Positions 8,259 through 17,253 of a stretch of DNA of 64,000 nucleotides are shown here, piece by piece. Each line of letters begins with the position of its first letter. Position 1 is the stretch's first letter. Origin of the DNA: Pseudaquidulcibacter sp964443435 (GTDB lineage: Bacteria > Pseudomonadota > Alphaproteobacteria > Caulobacterales > Aquidulcibacteraceae). Under the pieces are notes generated by a model. That model ran no database searches. It saw only the letters and a list, made by a program, of their open reading frames with translations, and was not told where the DNA came from. The translations under genes were made by a program, and so were the position numbers. The DNA lies in the NCBI GenBank assembly GCA_964443435.1, contig CAYUCW010000003.1, positions 12,233 to 76,232 on the forward strand, written 5' to 3'.

Positions 8259-9230
8259 ATGTCAAAAGTTTCAGTTATGCGCTCATTGGCTGCGATAACA
8301 CCTGAACGCGCTATTAGTAATGATAGACTTGCCTCTATGGTCGATACTTCCGATAGTTGGATATCTGAGCGTACAGGTATTAAGTCACGTTTTATAGCGG
8401 GACCACTTGAAACAACTTCTACTCTTAGTGTCAAAGCTGCGAAGATTGCTCTTGAAAGGGCAAATATGGACGCAAGTGAGATTGATTTAATTATTTGTGC
8501 GACTTCAACACCTGATAGGACATTTCCTGCTACTGCTGCAATTATTCAAGCAGAGCTTGGATGCAATGTTTGTACTGCTTTTGATATACAGGCCGTATGC
8601 TCTGGCTTTGTATATGGTTTAAGCATTGTTGATGCAATGCTAAAGGCTGGTCAGGCAAAAAATGCACTTTTAATTGGTGCCGATACTTTTTCAAGAATTA
8701 TGGACTGGTCTGACAGAACATCTTGTGTTCTTTTTGGTGACGGGGCAGGGGCGGCAATTTTTAGCTCGCAAGACCCATCAGAAGCAAATGGTAAAGGTAT
8801 TTTGGCGAATGCTTTATTTGCGGATGGAAGATATGCGGATATTCTTACGGCAGATAGTGGGGTTTCTATTGGCTCGAAAACTGGCAAATTAAGAATGGAA
8901 GGGCAGGCCGTATTTAAGCATGCCGTTACAAATATTTCAAATGCAATAATTGATTGTTGTGAAAAAGCCGGAAGAAATATTGAAGAAATAGATTGGTTTG
9001 TTCCGCACCAAGCAAATAAAAGAATCTTAGATGGAGTTGCAAAAAGATTATCAATTCCAGAAGAAAAAATAATTATAACTGTTGATATGCATGGCAATAC
9101 TTCTGCGGCTTCTGTTCCTCTTGCATTTAATGTCGCATTAAATGATGGGCGCATAAAAGCAGGTGATTTAGTCCTTGTCGAAGCAATGGGCGGTGGTTTA
9201 ACTTGGGGTGCATCACTTATACAGCTATAA
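8259..9230 (+). CDS. fabH: 3-oxoacyl-ACP synthase III
   Basis: FabH condenses acetyl-CoA with malonyl-ACP to start type II fatty acid synthesis. The 323-residue protein has the thiolase-fold catalytic triad: Cys114 in FDIQAVCSGFVYGL, His in DWFVPHQANKRIL and Asn in DMHGNTSAASVPLA. The SERTGIKSRF segment near residues 36-45 is a family marker. The ATG follows an AGAGGT site. The gene is in the plsX-fabH-ihfA cluster, though a 124-base gap before ihfA may carry a separate promoter. Confidence 0.97.
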   Translation: MSKVSVMRSLAAITPERAISNDRLASMVDTSDSWISERTGIKSRFIAGPLETTSTLSVKAAKIALERANMDASEIDLIICATSTPDRTFPATAAIIQAELGCNVCTAFDIQAVCSGFVYGLSIVDAMLKAGQAKNALLIGADTFSRIMDWSDRTSCVLFGDGAGAAIFSSQDPSEANGKGILANALFADGRYADILTADSGVSIGSKTGKLRMEGQAVFKHAVTNISNAIIDCCEKAGRNIEEIDWFVPHQANKRILDGVAKRLSIPEEKIIITVDMHGNTSAASVPLAFNVALNDGRIKAGDLVLVEAMGGGLTWGASLIQL

Positions 9231-9354
9231 AAGCCCTTAATTCATTAGTTTTAGTGTATTTTTATTTAAAAACTTAATTTTTTCTCTTTACGTGTTTTAG
9301 CTTTTTTGTTTATCTATAGATTCCGATGGGGGTCGGTTTTACAGGGGATAACGA

Positions 9355-9657
9355 ATGAGTAAAACATTAACAAGAGCTGATCTAGTAGATGTATTAGGTA
9401 GAGAATTAGGTCTTTCAAGAGCAGATGGTTCTGACTTATTGGAAGTAATGCTTGAAACTATGGCCGATTCATTAGTCAAAGGCAGTGTTGTTAAGTTGGC
9501 AAGATTTGGAAACTTTTCTGTACGTGAAAAGAAATCTCGAATTGGTCGCAATCCTAAAACAGGTATTGAAGCTAAGATTTCTGCGCGTCGTGTTGTAAGT
9601 TTTAAACCATCTCAAATTTTAAGAAGCAAAGTAGAGCGTATAAACGTTAATGGATAA
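9355..9657 (+). CDS. ihfA: Integration host factor alpha subunit
   Basis: IHF alpha pairs with IHF beta to bend DNA at specific sites. The 100-residue product has the complete DNABII fold, with RADLVDVLGRELGLSRADG at the start, LARFGNFSVREKKSRIGRNP containing the DNA-intercalating arm base, and the arm tip GRNPKTG. The start follows AGGGGATAACG. It overlaps the MerR-type gene by 8 bases, a conserved alphaproteobacterial arrangement, so the two are translated together. Its position next to fabH supports alpha rather than beta. Confidence 0.95.
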   Translation: MSKTLTRADLVDVLGRELGLSRADGSDLLEVMLETMADSLVKGSVVKLARFGNFSVREKKSRIGRNPKTGIEAKISARRVVSFKPSQILRSKVERINVNG

Positions 9658-10138
9658 AATTTCTAAATCGCCTGAAGCATTTAGAACAATTTCAGAAGCC
9701 AGTATCGAAGTCGGTGTTGCGCCGCATGTCCTGCGTTTCTGGGAAGGTAAATTTTCACAAATTAAACCTTTAAAACGTGGCGGTGGAAGAAGATTCTATC
9801 GTCCACAAGATATTGTTTTTCTTTTAGGTTTAAAAAAATTACTTCAGATTGATGGTGTGACTATTAAAGGTGTTCAAAAAATTATTCGTGAACATGGAAT
9901 TCAATCAATACGTGATCAAGCTGAATTTTTAAATACTGAAGAATATAATATTGAATTTGAAGATGATGAAGAAACAAAAATCGACGCTCTAGTTTCTGTA
10001 ACTGAGGAAAATGAATTAAATATTCCTGTAATAAAATCAGGACTTAATAATAGTGATTTAATCAAACTTAAAAAGACATTATTCACGCTTGAACAAGCAA
10101 AACTAAAGCTTGATAAAGCACTTTCTAATAAGCCCTAA
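9650..10138 (+). CDS. MerR-family transcriptional regulator
   Basis: This 162-residue protein has an N-terminal MerR winged helix (about residues 10-80): FRTISEASIEVGVAPHVLRF, then WE.KF..IKPLKRGGGRRFYRP and a dimer helix starting DIVFLLGLKKLLQIDGV. The C-terminal half is acidic and without cysteine, so it is not a classical metal sensor. It belongs to the MerR group found directly downstream of ihfA in Alphaproteobacteria, whose role is unclear. Overlap with ihfA implies translational coupling. Confidence 0.92.
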   Translation: MDKISKSPEAFRTISEASIEVGVAPHVLRFWEGKFSQIKPLKRGGGRRFYRPQDIVFLLGLKKLLQIDGVTIKGVQKIIREHGIQSIRDQAEFLNTEEYNIEFEDDEETKIDALVSVTEENELNIPVIKSGLNNSDLIKLKKTLFTLEQAKLKLDKALSNKP

Positions 10139-10139
10139 A

Positions 10140-10661
10140 TTGAAAAATATTCGTAAAGCAAATCATAGCGATATCAAGAATATAGAGAACCTAATAGAAT
10201 TAGGCTATCGCGGTGAATATGCCAAAAATGGTTGGACCTATGAAAGTGATTTAATTGATGGTGAGCGTTTGCAAAAAGGTGAAATCGAACGCGATTTAGC
10301 AAATCCCAAAAATCAATTTTTTATCTATGAGGAAAATGAAATCCAAGGCGTAATCTGTATTACAAATCATGGATATTATAGCGAATTTGGCAAATTCTCA
10401 GTTAATCCAAAATTGCAATCAAATGGCATTGGGAAAATGCTTATCGAAACAATTGAAAATTTTTCTAAAAATAATTGGGGAATAAATATAATACGTCTTT
10501 GTGTGCTTTCGGTTCGTAAGGAATTATTCGAATTTTATAAAAGAAGAAACTATACTGATACGGGTGAAAGAATAGATTTTAAAAAGCTTCATCCTTATGT
10601 TATTCAGAAGAATGAAAATATAAATCTTGAAATTATAATTATGGAAAAGACTATTTCCTAA
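10140..10661 (+). CDS. GNAT-family N-acetyltransferase
   Basis: The protein transfers an acyl group, usually acetyl, from CoA to an amine; the substrate cannot be told. I chose TTG 10140, just after the MerR stop, because the product then begins with KNIRKANHSD, the usual beta-1 strand start. An upstream TTG at 10110 lies inside the MerR gene. The acetyl-CoA loop is visible in FSVNPKLQSNGIGKMLIETI near residues 92-111 (pattern Q-x-x-G-I-G). FYKRRNYTDTGER is the typical C-terminal motif. The 3' end overlaps the convergent DUF2842 gene by 11 bases. It probably belongs to the ihfA-merR transcription unit. Confidence 0.85.
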   Translation: MKNIRKANHSDIKNIENLIELGYRGEYAKNGWTYESDLIDGERLQKGEIERDLANPKNQFFIYEENEIQGVICITNHGYYSEFGKFSVNPKLQSNGIGKMLIETIENFSKNNWGINIIRLCVLSVRKELFEFYKRRNYTDTGERIDFKKLHPYVIQKNENINLEIIIMEKTIS

Positions 10662-10902
10662 TTTTAGAAACACTTGGTGGTTTTTCGGTTTCTACGACCT
10701 CACCAGGTTTTGGGCGCATCCAATCATATATAGGTTTAAGGGGGATTACCCAAACTATTCCAGCTATAAGAAAGAATGTCATTTTTATATAGGATTCTTG
10801 TCTTACGAATGCATCACCAAGCATAGCCGCAGTAATCATGTAAGTTACTAAATAGATTGCTGTAACTACAAGGCCAATTCCGCGTCTTAAACGTATATTC
10901 AT
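10651..10902 (-). CDS. DUF2842 small membrane protein
   Basis: This 83-residue protein has a basic start (MNIRLRRGIG), two membrane helices (about residues 10-30 and 42-58) and a Pro/Lys-rich tail with IYDWMRPKPGE. It matches the DUF2842 pattern of Alphaproteobacteria, where the gene is commonly near heme A synthase. That context suggests an inner-membrane role in respiration, but no function is established. It is divergent from ctaA across about 90 bases. Confidence 0.82.
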   Translation of the reverse strand: MNIRLRRGIGLVVTAIYLVTYMITAAMLGDAFVRQESYIKMTFFLIAGIVWVIPLKPIYDWMRPKPGEVVETEKPPSVSKIRK

Positions 10903-10989
10903 TTGTTAGTCCAATTTGTATTATGATAAATATGATAGTATTTATACGAAAAGATTGGTAGGTCGTTTTGCAGATTTTAGCATATTTAC

Positions 10990-12048
10990 ATGATAAGTGA
11001 TAATCCAATAAATACACAAATTAAAGATAGACTAGTTTTTTCATGGCTTTGCGTGGTCATAGCATTAATACTTGCTATTATTACTATTGGCGGGGCAACT
11101 AGACTAACAAATTCTGGGCTCTCAATTGCACATTGGTCGCCTATACATGGTGTGATTCCTCCTTTGTCTTTAAGCGATTGGCAAGAGGAATTCGAACTCT
11201 ATAAAAAGCTTCCACAATATCAGTTAAAAAATCTAGGCATGAGTCTAGAAGAATTTAAATTCATTTTTTGGTGGGAGTGGGGTCATAGAGTTGTAGCAAG
11301 AGTATTAGGTCTTGTTTATTTAATACCATTATTGATATTTTGGAAGCAAAAGCGCTTTAATTCAAAAGACGCAAAAAACTTATTTGCAATTGTATTATTG
11401 ATTGGTTTTCAAGGCTTTCTTGGTTGGTGGATGGTAACTTCTGGTTTTGAAGGTGATAGGGTTGCGGTTGCCGCCTATAGGCTTGCAATTCACCTTGGTA
11501 TGGCATTTACGCTTTTGTTTATTTTGGTAAATTTTGCTTATAATAAATATACAGGCGAATCTATAAAAAGCCCATTTAAATCTGCTTGGACCTATTTAAT
11601 AATTCTGTTTTTCATACAAGTAATATTAGGTGCATTTGTTGCCGGCACTCATTCAGGTTTTGCGCATAATGATTGGCCAAAAATCGATGGAAATTGGTTG
11701 CCTAATAATTATTTCTTTTATCAGCCTTTTTTACGCAATTTAGTCGAAAATACGCAAGCGATTCAATTTAATCATAGAATATTTGCTTATTTAGTATTTT
11801 TATTTACTATTCATTGTGTTGTAAAAACTTATAAAAATAATGATAATTTAGCGAAGTATTTTGCGCTTTTAAGCTTGATATTATGCTTTATGCAAATTGT
11901 TTTAGGGGTTTTAACCTTAAAGATATTTGGAATTTATACTCCGCCAATGATGGCTGGTGTTTTGATTGGCGTATTACATCAATGTTTTGCAGCTATATTA
12001 TTTATCATTGTTATAATTACATGGCGTTTATCGCTAAGAAATAAATAG
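10990..12048 (+). CDS. ctaA: Heme A synthase (COX15/CtaA)
   Basis: CtaA oxidises the C8 methyl of heme O to a formyl group, making heme A for aa3-type cytochrome oxidase. The 352-residue product has about eight membrane helices and two homologous halves. The signature GGATRLTNSGLSIAHWSPIH (residues about 34-53) and WWEWGHRVVARVLGLVYLIP carry the first heme-ligand histidines. FNHRIFAYLVFLF and GVLHQCFAAIL carry the second pair. No strong ribosome site precedes the ATG. Its presence implies a heme-A terminal oxidase elsewhere in the genome. Confidence 0.95.
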   Translation: MISDNPINTQIKDRLVFSWLCVVIALILAIITIGGATRLTNSGLSIAHWSPIHGVIPPLSLSDWQEEFELYKKLPQYQLKNLGMSLEEFKFIFWWEWGHRVVARVLGLVYLIPLLIFWKQKRFNSKDAKNLFAIVLLIGFQGFLGWWMVTSGFEGDRVAVAAYRLAIHLGMAFTLLFILVNFAYNKYTGESIKSPFKSAWTYLIILFFIQVILGAFVAGTHSGFAHNDWPKIDGNWLPNNYFFYQPFLRNLVENTQAIQFNHRIFAYLVFLFTIHCVVKTYKNNDNLAKYFALLSLILCFMQIVLGVLTLKIFGIYTPPMMAGVLIGVLHQCFAAILFIIVIITWRLSLRNK

Positions 12049-12057
12049 GAGAAAAAA

Positions 12058-13341
12058 ATGACAGCTATTATTGATATTATTGGACGCGAGATTTTAGATA
12101 GTCGCGGAAACCCTACTGTAGAAGTGGACGTTCTTCTTGAAGGTGGCGCACATGGCCGTGCAATGGTTCCATCTGGTGCTTCTACTGGTGCTCATGAAGC
12201 TGTTGAAAAAAGAGATGGCGATAAATCGCGTTACCTTGGCAAAGGCGTGCTTGATGCGGTTGAGGCTGTTAATGGTGAAATTTACCAAACTCTTTCTGGT
12301 TTTGACGCATTAGATCAAAGACAAATTGATAGTGTGTTAATCGAACTTGATGGCACACCAAATAAATCACGTCTTGGTGCAAATGCAATACTTGGGGTTT
12401 CATTAGCGGTAGCAAGAGCGGCCTCAGAAGCGGTAGATCTTCCATTATTTAACTATATTGGCGGTGTAAATTCGCGTGTATTACCTGTTCCTATGATGAA
12501 TATTATCAATGGCGGTGCACATGCCGATAATCCAATTGATATTCAAGAATTTATGATTATGCCTTTATCGGCTCCTAGTCTTGCTGATGGTGTAAGAATG
12601 GGTGCGGAAGTTTTCCATAATCTTAAATCACTTTTAAAATCTAAAGGTCACAATACAAATGTTGGTGATGAAGGTGGTTTTGCGCCAAATATTTCTTCTG
12701 CCGATGAAGCATTGGCTGTAATTTGCGAAGCAATTGTTAAAGCAGGTTATAAACCAGGCGAAGAAATTGGTCTTGCACTTGATTGCGCGGCAACTGAATA
12801 TTTCAAAAATGGCATGTATGAGATGACTGGTGAAGGCAAAAGCTTTGATTTTGCTGGCAATGTTAAATATCTTGCAGATCTTGCAGCTAAATATCCGATT
12901 TATTCAATTGAAGACGGTATGTCTGAGGATGATATGGAAGGTTGGGCGGCTCTTACTGCGGAATTGGGCGGCAAAGTGCAATTAGTAGGTGATGATTTAT
13001 TTGTTACTAATCCTAAACGACTTGCAGATGGCATTAAAAATGGTCTTGCAAACTCAATTTTGGTGAAAGTAAACCAAATTGGTACTTTAACTGAGACTCT
13101 TGACGCTGTTGAAATGGCTCATCGCAATGGATATACTGCAGTAATGTCACATCGTTCTGGTGAAACTGAAGACACTACAATTGCTGACTTAGCAGTTGCA
13201 ACAAATTGTGGTCAGATAAAAACAGGCTCTTTATCGCGTTCTGATAGAATTGCAAAATATAATCAATTAATCAGAATTGAAGAAATGCTTGGCAATCAAT
13301 CGGTATATGCTGGATTTGGTGCTTTAAAGCAAAAAAGATAG
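12058..13341 (+). CDS. eno: Enolase (phosphopyruvate hydratase)
   Basis: Enolase interconverts 2-phosphoglycerate and phosphoenolpyruvate in glycolysis. The 427-residue length is standard. Seen motifs include REILDSRGNPTVEVDV, GASTGAHEAVEKRDGD, MNIINGGAHADNPIDIQEFM, IEDGMSEDDMEGW, LVGDDLFVTNPKRL and the signature VNQIGTLTETLDAVEMA. The catalytic Lys is in SILVKVNQ. The ATG is preceded by AGGAGAAAAAA. It lies 9 bases after ctaA and may be read with it. Downstream are ftsB and the pdh genes, a common alphaproteobacterial order that groups lower glycolysis with pyruvate oxidation. Confidence 0.98.
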   Translation: MTAIIDIIGREILDSRGNPTVEVDVLLEGGAHGRAMVPSGASTGAHEAVEKRDGDKSRYLGKGVLDAVEAVNGEIYQTLSGFDALDQRQIDSVLIELDGTPNKSRLGANAILGVSLAVARAASEAVDLPLFNYIGGVNSRVLPVPMMNIINGGAHADNPIDIQEFMIMPLSAPSLADGVRMGAEVFHNLKSLLKSKGHNTNVGDEGGFAPNISSADEALAVICEAIVKAGYKPGEEIGLALDCAATEYFKNGMYEMTGEGKSFDFAGNVKYLADLAAKYPIYSIEDGMSEDDMEGWAALTAELGGKVQLVGDDLFVTNPKRLADGIKNGLANSILVKVNQIGTLTETLDAVEMAHRNGYTAVMSHRSGETEDTTIADLAVATNCGQIKTGSLSRSDRIAKYNQLIRIEEMLGNQSVYAGFGALKQKR

Positions 13342-13424
13342 AATTTTTGCATAATTAACCAAGATTTCAATAATTTATTCATCATATTTGTTAATATTGA
13401 GCAATTAAAGAAATCTTGGTTATT

Positions 13425-13718
13425 ATGATTATTAAATATTTTAGTTCACCTGCAAAAATTATATTCAGCTTAGTTGTTGTTTTTCTTAGTGCCCAAGCAT
13501 TTACTGGTAAACAAGGTTTATTGTCTTGGAGAGAGTATTCGATAGAGGCAGATAAACTGGCATCAAAAAAGCAAGAATTAGAATTAAAACGCCAAAATCT
13601 TGAGCGTAGAGTGCAAAATTTAAAAGCAAATAAACCAGATGCAGATTTAATAGAAGAAATTGCAATTGAAAAATTGGACTTGTCTAAACCTAATGATATT
13701 AAGCTCGATTTGAAATAG
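13425..13718 (+). CDS. ftsB: FtsB-like septum formation initiator (DivIC family)
   Basis: This small division protein has a short cytoplasmic start, one membrane helix (KIIFSLVVVFLSAQAF) and a coiled coil rich in Lys, Glu and Leu (about residues 40-75), followed by PDADLIEEIAIEKLDLSKPN, where DivIC-family proteins usually have an ExxAR.LG.. motif. FtsB links FtsL/FtsQ to septal wall synthesis. ATG 13425 is preferred over TTG 13416 because neither has a good ribosome site. Position between eno and pdhA is the usual alphaproteobacterial one. Confidence 0.82.
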   Translation: MIIKYFSSPAKIIFSLVVVFLSAQAFTGKQGLLSWREYSIEADKLASKKQELELKRQNLERRVQNLKANKPDADLIEEIAIEKLDLSKPNDIKLDLK

Positions 13719-13917
13719 TATATTGAAACAATTAAATATAGGGGTATGTGATTGTAATTTTCGTTGATTAATAGCAATTTTATTGCATATGCGAAATGAA
13801 TATTCTCATAGCTTCCATCCGTTTTAGCTGCTAGACGAAACACAATTTACTGGTACAAGCGATTAAACATAGCAATATTTTTGTTTAACATTGTAAATAA
13901 AAAGGGAAGGTTTATAA

Positions 13918-14925
13918 ATGGCCGCAAGCAAAGCGTCATTGGACAAAATTTCTAAAAATAATACTAATTACTCAAAAGAAGAGTTTTTAGAGTATTATAG
14001 AAAAATGCTTTTAATTCGCCGCTTTGAAGAAAAAGCGGGCCAATTATATGGTATGGGTTTAATTGCTGGTTTTTGCCACCTTTATATAGGTCAAGAAGCT
14101 GTTATCGTTGGTATGGTTGCCGCACAGAATCAGGGCGACACTGTAATAACTGGTTATAGAGATCACGGGCATATGCTTGCCGTTGATATTTCAGCAAGAG
14201 AAATTATGGCGGAACTTACTGGAAGAGCTACTGGTTGCTCTCGTGGTAAAGGTGGATCTATGCACATGTTCTCAAAAGAGAAAAATTTCTTTGGTGGTCA
14301 TGGTATCGTAGGCGCGCAGGTTTCATTAGGTACCGGCCTTGCATTTGCACATCAATACAGAAATGATAATGGCGTAAGCATGGCTTATTTCGGCGATGGT
14401 GCTGCTAATCAAGGTCAAGTATATGAATGCTTTAACATGGCTTCGCTTTGGAAGCTTCCTGTTGTTTATGTGATTGAAAATAATCAATATGCTATGGGTA
14501 CTTCTGTTGAGCGTTCATCTGCTGAAACTGCATTATATAAGCGCGGTATTGGCTTTGACATCATTGGTGAGCAAGTAGATGGTATGGATGTTCTTGCGGT
14601 TAAAGAAGCAGGCGAACGCGCTATTGCACACGCAAGAAGCGGTAAAGGCCCATATTTGTTAGAGATGAAAACTTATCGTTATCGTGGTCACTCTATGTCT
14701 GATCCTGCTAAATATCGTCCGAAAGATGAGCCTAAGCAAGTTAGAGATTCAAGGGATCCTATCGAAAATTTAAAGGTTCTTGGCCTTGAAAAAGGCGTAT
14801 TCTCAGAAGATGATTTGAAAGTCATTGAGCGTGAAGTTAAAGAAATTGTTGCTGATGCGGCTGAATTTGCCCAAGTCAGTCCTTTCCCGGACAATAGCGA
14901 ATTAATGACTGATATTTATCTTTAG
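13918..14925 (+). CDS. pdhA: Pyruvate dehydrogenase E1 component, alpha subunit
   Basis: E1 alpha, with E1 beta, decarboxylates pyruvate and transfers the acetyl group to lipoyl-E2. The 335-residue protein has the thiamine diphosphate site GDGAANQGQVYECFNMASLW followed by VVYVIENNQY. The phosphorylation-loop-like region YRYRGHSMSDPAKYR is also present. ITGYRDHGHMLA and ATGCSRGKGGSMHMF are further E1 alpha markers. A GGGAAGG site precedes the ATG. About 200 bases separate it from ftsB, so it may have its own promoter. An unrecognised secreted protein gene separates it from pdhB. Confidence 0.97.
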   Translation: MAASKASLDKISKNNTNYSKEEFLEYYRKMLLIRRFEEKAGQLYGMGLIAGFCHLYIGQEAVIVGMVAAQNQGDTVITGYRDHGHMLAVDISAREIMAELTGRATGCSRGKGGSMHMFSKEKNFFGGHGIVGAQVSLGTGLAFAHQYRNDNGVSMAYFGDGAANQGQVYECFNMASLWKLPVVYVIENNQYAMGTSVERSSAETALYKRGIGFDIIGEQVDGMDVLAVKEAGERAIAHARSGKGPYLLEMKTYRYRGHSMSDPAKYRPKDEPKQVRDSRDPIENLKVLGLEKGVFSEDDLKVIEREVKEIVADAAEFAQVSPFPDNSELMTDIYL

Positions 14926-14946
14926 TAGAAAAGAAAAGACATTAAA

Positions 14947-15876
14947 ATGAAAAATACAATAAAGTTTTCAATCGCTGGTGTTGTAATGGCTAGTTTTTTC
15001 GGCAGCTTAGCTTCTGCGCAAACTGCGGCTCAAACTACAACTGCTGACGCGGCTAAGACTGTGCAAGCGCCTCCCAAAGTATATAAATCGCCAAGAACTC
15101 CTGGTTCTTTTGCGGGTAATATTGGAAGCACTTTGAGGTATACTCCTGGTTGTAAAAAGTTTGCTTATGATATTGATGCGGTAAAAATCCAAGAAACAAA
15201 TAGCCGTGCAGTAGTTGAAGCTGAGGCTGCAAAAGTTCAATCTGCAAGAGCTAATCTAAGAGCATTAGACACTTGCATTAGAGAGAATGCACAAAGAGAT
15301 ATAGATTTTATCTATGATTTAATTGTTAATAGTGCAGGTGAAGAAACTGCTGTTGAAAACACTAAACTAGAAAAATTAGTGGCTTCTTTTAAAACTAATT
15401 TTACTAGAGTTTCAGCTTTGCCTAAGAAAGCTGAGCCTGCGGTTCCGCCATTTATTAATACTTATGCATTGCCGACCGGAAGACAGTTTGGTTTATTAAG
15501 TGAAGGCCAAGTTGGCACAAATACCTATAAAACAGGATGTGGTATTTATCAGTTTAATGTAACTGAAGAAAAATTGAACACTACAACATCTAAAAATGTT
15601 TATAATGTTCTAAGAGATGAGATTATTGCAACAAGTGATAATGTCAAAAAAATAAGAGAATGTAGAGTTAGTAATGTCGATACTGATTATTCGGATATTG
15701 CCAAATCTATTAATGCCGGTACAGCTGCTTACTATAATCCATTTGCAAATGAATTAGAAAATAAATTATATGCTGCTGAAAGGCAATTAACGATACAAAG
15801 AGAACATTTTGGTACAGCACCAGCAGCAAAACCTGCTGTTAAAGCTGCACCAAAAACTAAAGCTAAGAAAAAATAA
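14947..15876 (+). CDS. Secreted protein with duplicated two-cysteine module, between pdhA and pdhB
   Basis: I recognise no family. The 309-residue product starts with a clear signal peptide (cleavage likely after LASA at residue 24) and an Ala/Thr/Gln-rich stretch. Two copies of one module follow: Cys69 to Cys110 and Cys198 to Cys239, each pair exactly 41 positions apart and each preceded by a Gly/Tyr-rich beta-like stretch (TLRYTPGC, TNTYKTGC) and enclosing a charged helix. The tail is Ala/Pro/Lys-rich (KAAPKTKAKKK). The cysteines probably form disulphides in the periplasm. It lies 21 bases after pdhA and about 30 before pdhB, in the same direction, so it should share their transcript. A direct role in pyruvate oxidation is unlikely given the export signal. 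Confidence 0.8.
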   Translation: MKNTIKFSIAGVVMASFFGSLASAQTAAQTTTADAAKTVQAPPKVYKSPRTPGSFAGNIGSTLRYTPGCKKFAYDIDAVKIQETNSRAVVEAEAAKVQSARANLRALDTCIRENAQRDIDFIYDLIVNSAGEETAVENTKLEKLVASFKTNFTRVSALPKKAEPAVPPFINTYALPTGRQFGLLSEGQVGTNTYKTGCGIYQFNVTEEKLNTTTSKNVYNVLRDEIIATSDNVKKIRECRVSNVDTDYSDIAKSINAGTAAYYNPFANELENKLYAAERQLTIQREHFGTAPAAKPAVKAAPKTKAKKK

Positions 15877-15906
15877 TTTTTTAAAGAATTGGGACGGAGT
15901 AATATT

Positions 15907-17244
15907 TTGTCTATAGAAATTTTAATGCCAGCACTTTCGCCAACTATGGAAGAAGGCGGCTTGACTAAATGGCTTGTTAAGCCAGGTGATATTCTTAAAG
16001 CCGGTGATTTAATTGCCGAAATTGAGACTGATAAAGCCACTATGGAATATGAAGCTGTAGATGAAGGCGAAGTCCTAGAGTTATTAATACCTGAAGGTAC
16101 TCAAGGCGTAAAAGTAAATACGCCTATTGCAAGAATTAAAGGTGAGGAGACTGTGTCTTCTGCTCCTGCTGTACAAATTGAAGCTCCGGTTTCTGCTTCT
16201 GTTCAGACACCGGTTGCCCCAAAAGCAGTAATCGCTGCTGAGGTTTGGCCTGAAGGTACTGAAACTATAAAAATCACTATTCGTGATGCACTTCGTGATG
16301 CTATGGCTGAAGAAATGCGCCGCGATGGTGATGTTTTCCTTATGGGTGAAGAAGTAGCGCAATATCAAGGTGCTTATAAAGTTTCACGTGGCTTACTTGA
16401 TGAGTTCGGCCCAAGACGCGTTATTGATACCCCAATCACAGAGCATGGTTTTGCAGGTATTGCGGTTGGTGCGGCAATGAATGGTCTTAAGCCAATTGTT
16501 GAATTCATGACCTTCAATTTTGCGATGCAAGCGATTGATCATTTAATCAATTCATCTGCAAAAGTACTTTATATGTCTGGTGGTCAGATTTCGACTTCAA
16601 TCGTGTTCCGTGGTCCAAATGGCGCGGCTTCACGCGTTGGTGCACAGCATAGCCATGATTATTCATCTTGGTATGCGAATGTTCCTGGTCTTAAAGTGGT
16701 TGCGCCTTATGACGCGGCTGATGCTAAAGGTCTTTTAAAGGCGGCAATACGTGATCCAAACCCTATTATCTTCCTTGAGCATGAAATGCTTTATGGAAAT
16801 GAGTTTGAAATTCCTGCTTCTGAAGATTGGATTGTTCCAATTGGTAAAGCTAAAATCCGTCGTGAAGGCACGGATGTAACTATTACCGCGCATTCAAGAA
16901 TGGTTGGTTTTGCACTTCAGGCCGCTGAGCAATTAGCTGAAATCGGGATTTCTGCAGAAGTTGTTGATATTCGTACCCTAAGACCACTTGATACAGAAAC
17001 AATTATTGAATCTGTTAAAAAGACTAGCCGTTTGGTTACTGCCGAAGAAGGTTGGGGACCAATGGGAGTTGGTGCAGAAGTTGTAGCGGTTGTCATAGAT
17101 CAAGCATTTGATTGGCTTGACGCGCCTCCTGCACGCGTGCATCAAAAAGATACACCATTGCCATATGCGGCAAATCTCGAGGCTTTATCCCTTCCACAAG
17201 TTGCGGATATAGTTGAAGCAGTAAGAAAAGTTTGCAATAAATAG
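15907..17244 (+). CDS. pdhB: Pyruvate dehydrogenase E1 component, beta subunit with fused lipoyl domain
   Basis: The protein (about 446 residues) starts with a lipoyl domain: IEILMPALSPTMEEGGL and the lipoyl-lysine motif ETDKATMEYE. An Ala/Pro/Val linker (about residues 85-115) leads to E1 beta: IRDALRDAMAEEMRRDGDVF, GEEVAQYQGAYKVSRGL, TPITEHGFAGIAVG and the C-terminal VTAEEGWGPMGVGAEV. Lipoyl-E1 beta fusions are typical of Alphaproteobacteria. I chose TTG 15907 over TTG 15889 because GGGACGGAG lies just upstream of it and the product then begins at the lipoyl domain, as in pdhC. Confidence 0.96.
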   Translation: MSIEILMPALSPTMEEGGLTKWLVKPGDILKAGDLIAEIETDKATMEYEAVDEGEVLELLIPEGTQGVKVNTPIARIKGEETVSSAPAVQIEAPVSASVQTPVAPKAVIAAEVWPEGTETIKITIRDALRDAMAEEMRRDGDVFLMGEEVAQYQGAYKVSRGLLDEFGPRRVIDTPITEHGFAGIAVGAAMNGLKPIVEFMTFNFAMQAIDHLINSSAKVLYMSGGQISTSIVFRGPNGAASRVGAQHSHDYSSWYANVPGLKVVAPYDAADAKGLLKAAIRDPNPIIFLEHEMLYGNEFEIPASEDWIVPIGKAKIRREGTDVTITAHSRMVGFALQAAEQLAEIGISAEVVDIRTLRPLDTETIIESVKKTSRLVTAEEGWGPMGVGAEVVAVVIDQAFDWLDAPPARVHQKDTPLPYAANLEALSLPQVADIVEAVRKVCNK

Positions 17245-17253
17245 GGTTATACC

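Noticed and set aside
13811..13836. GCTTCCA block before pdhA resembling the tRNA promoter element
   Set aside because: The second block is at the wrong distance (12 bases to GCTAGAC instead of 15), so I do not call it a promoter.
13391..13843. A 150-residue minus-strand reading frame opposite ftsB
   Set aside because: It is the antisense shadow of ftsB and its surroundings, with no family pattern or good ribosome site.
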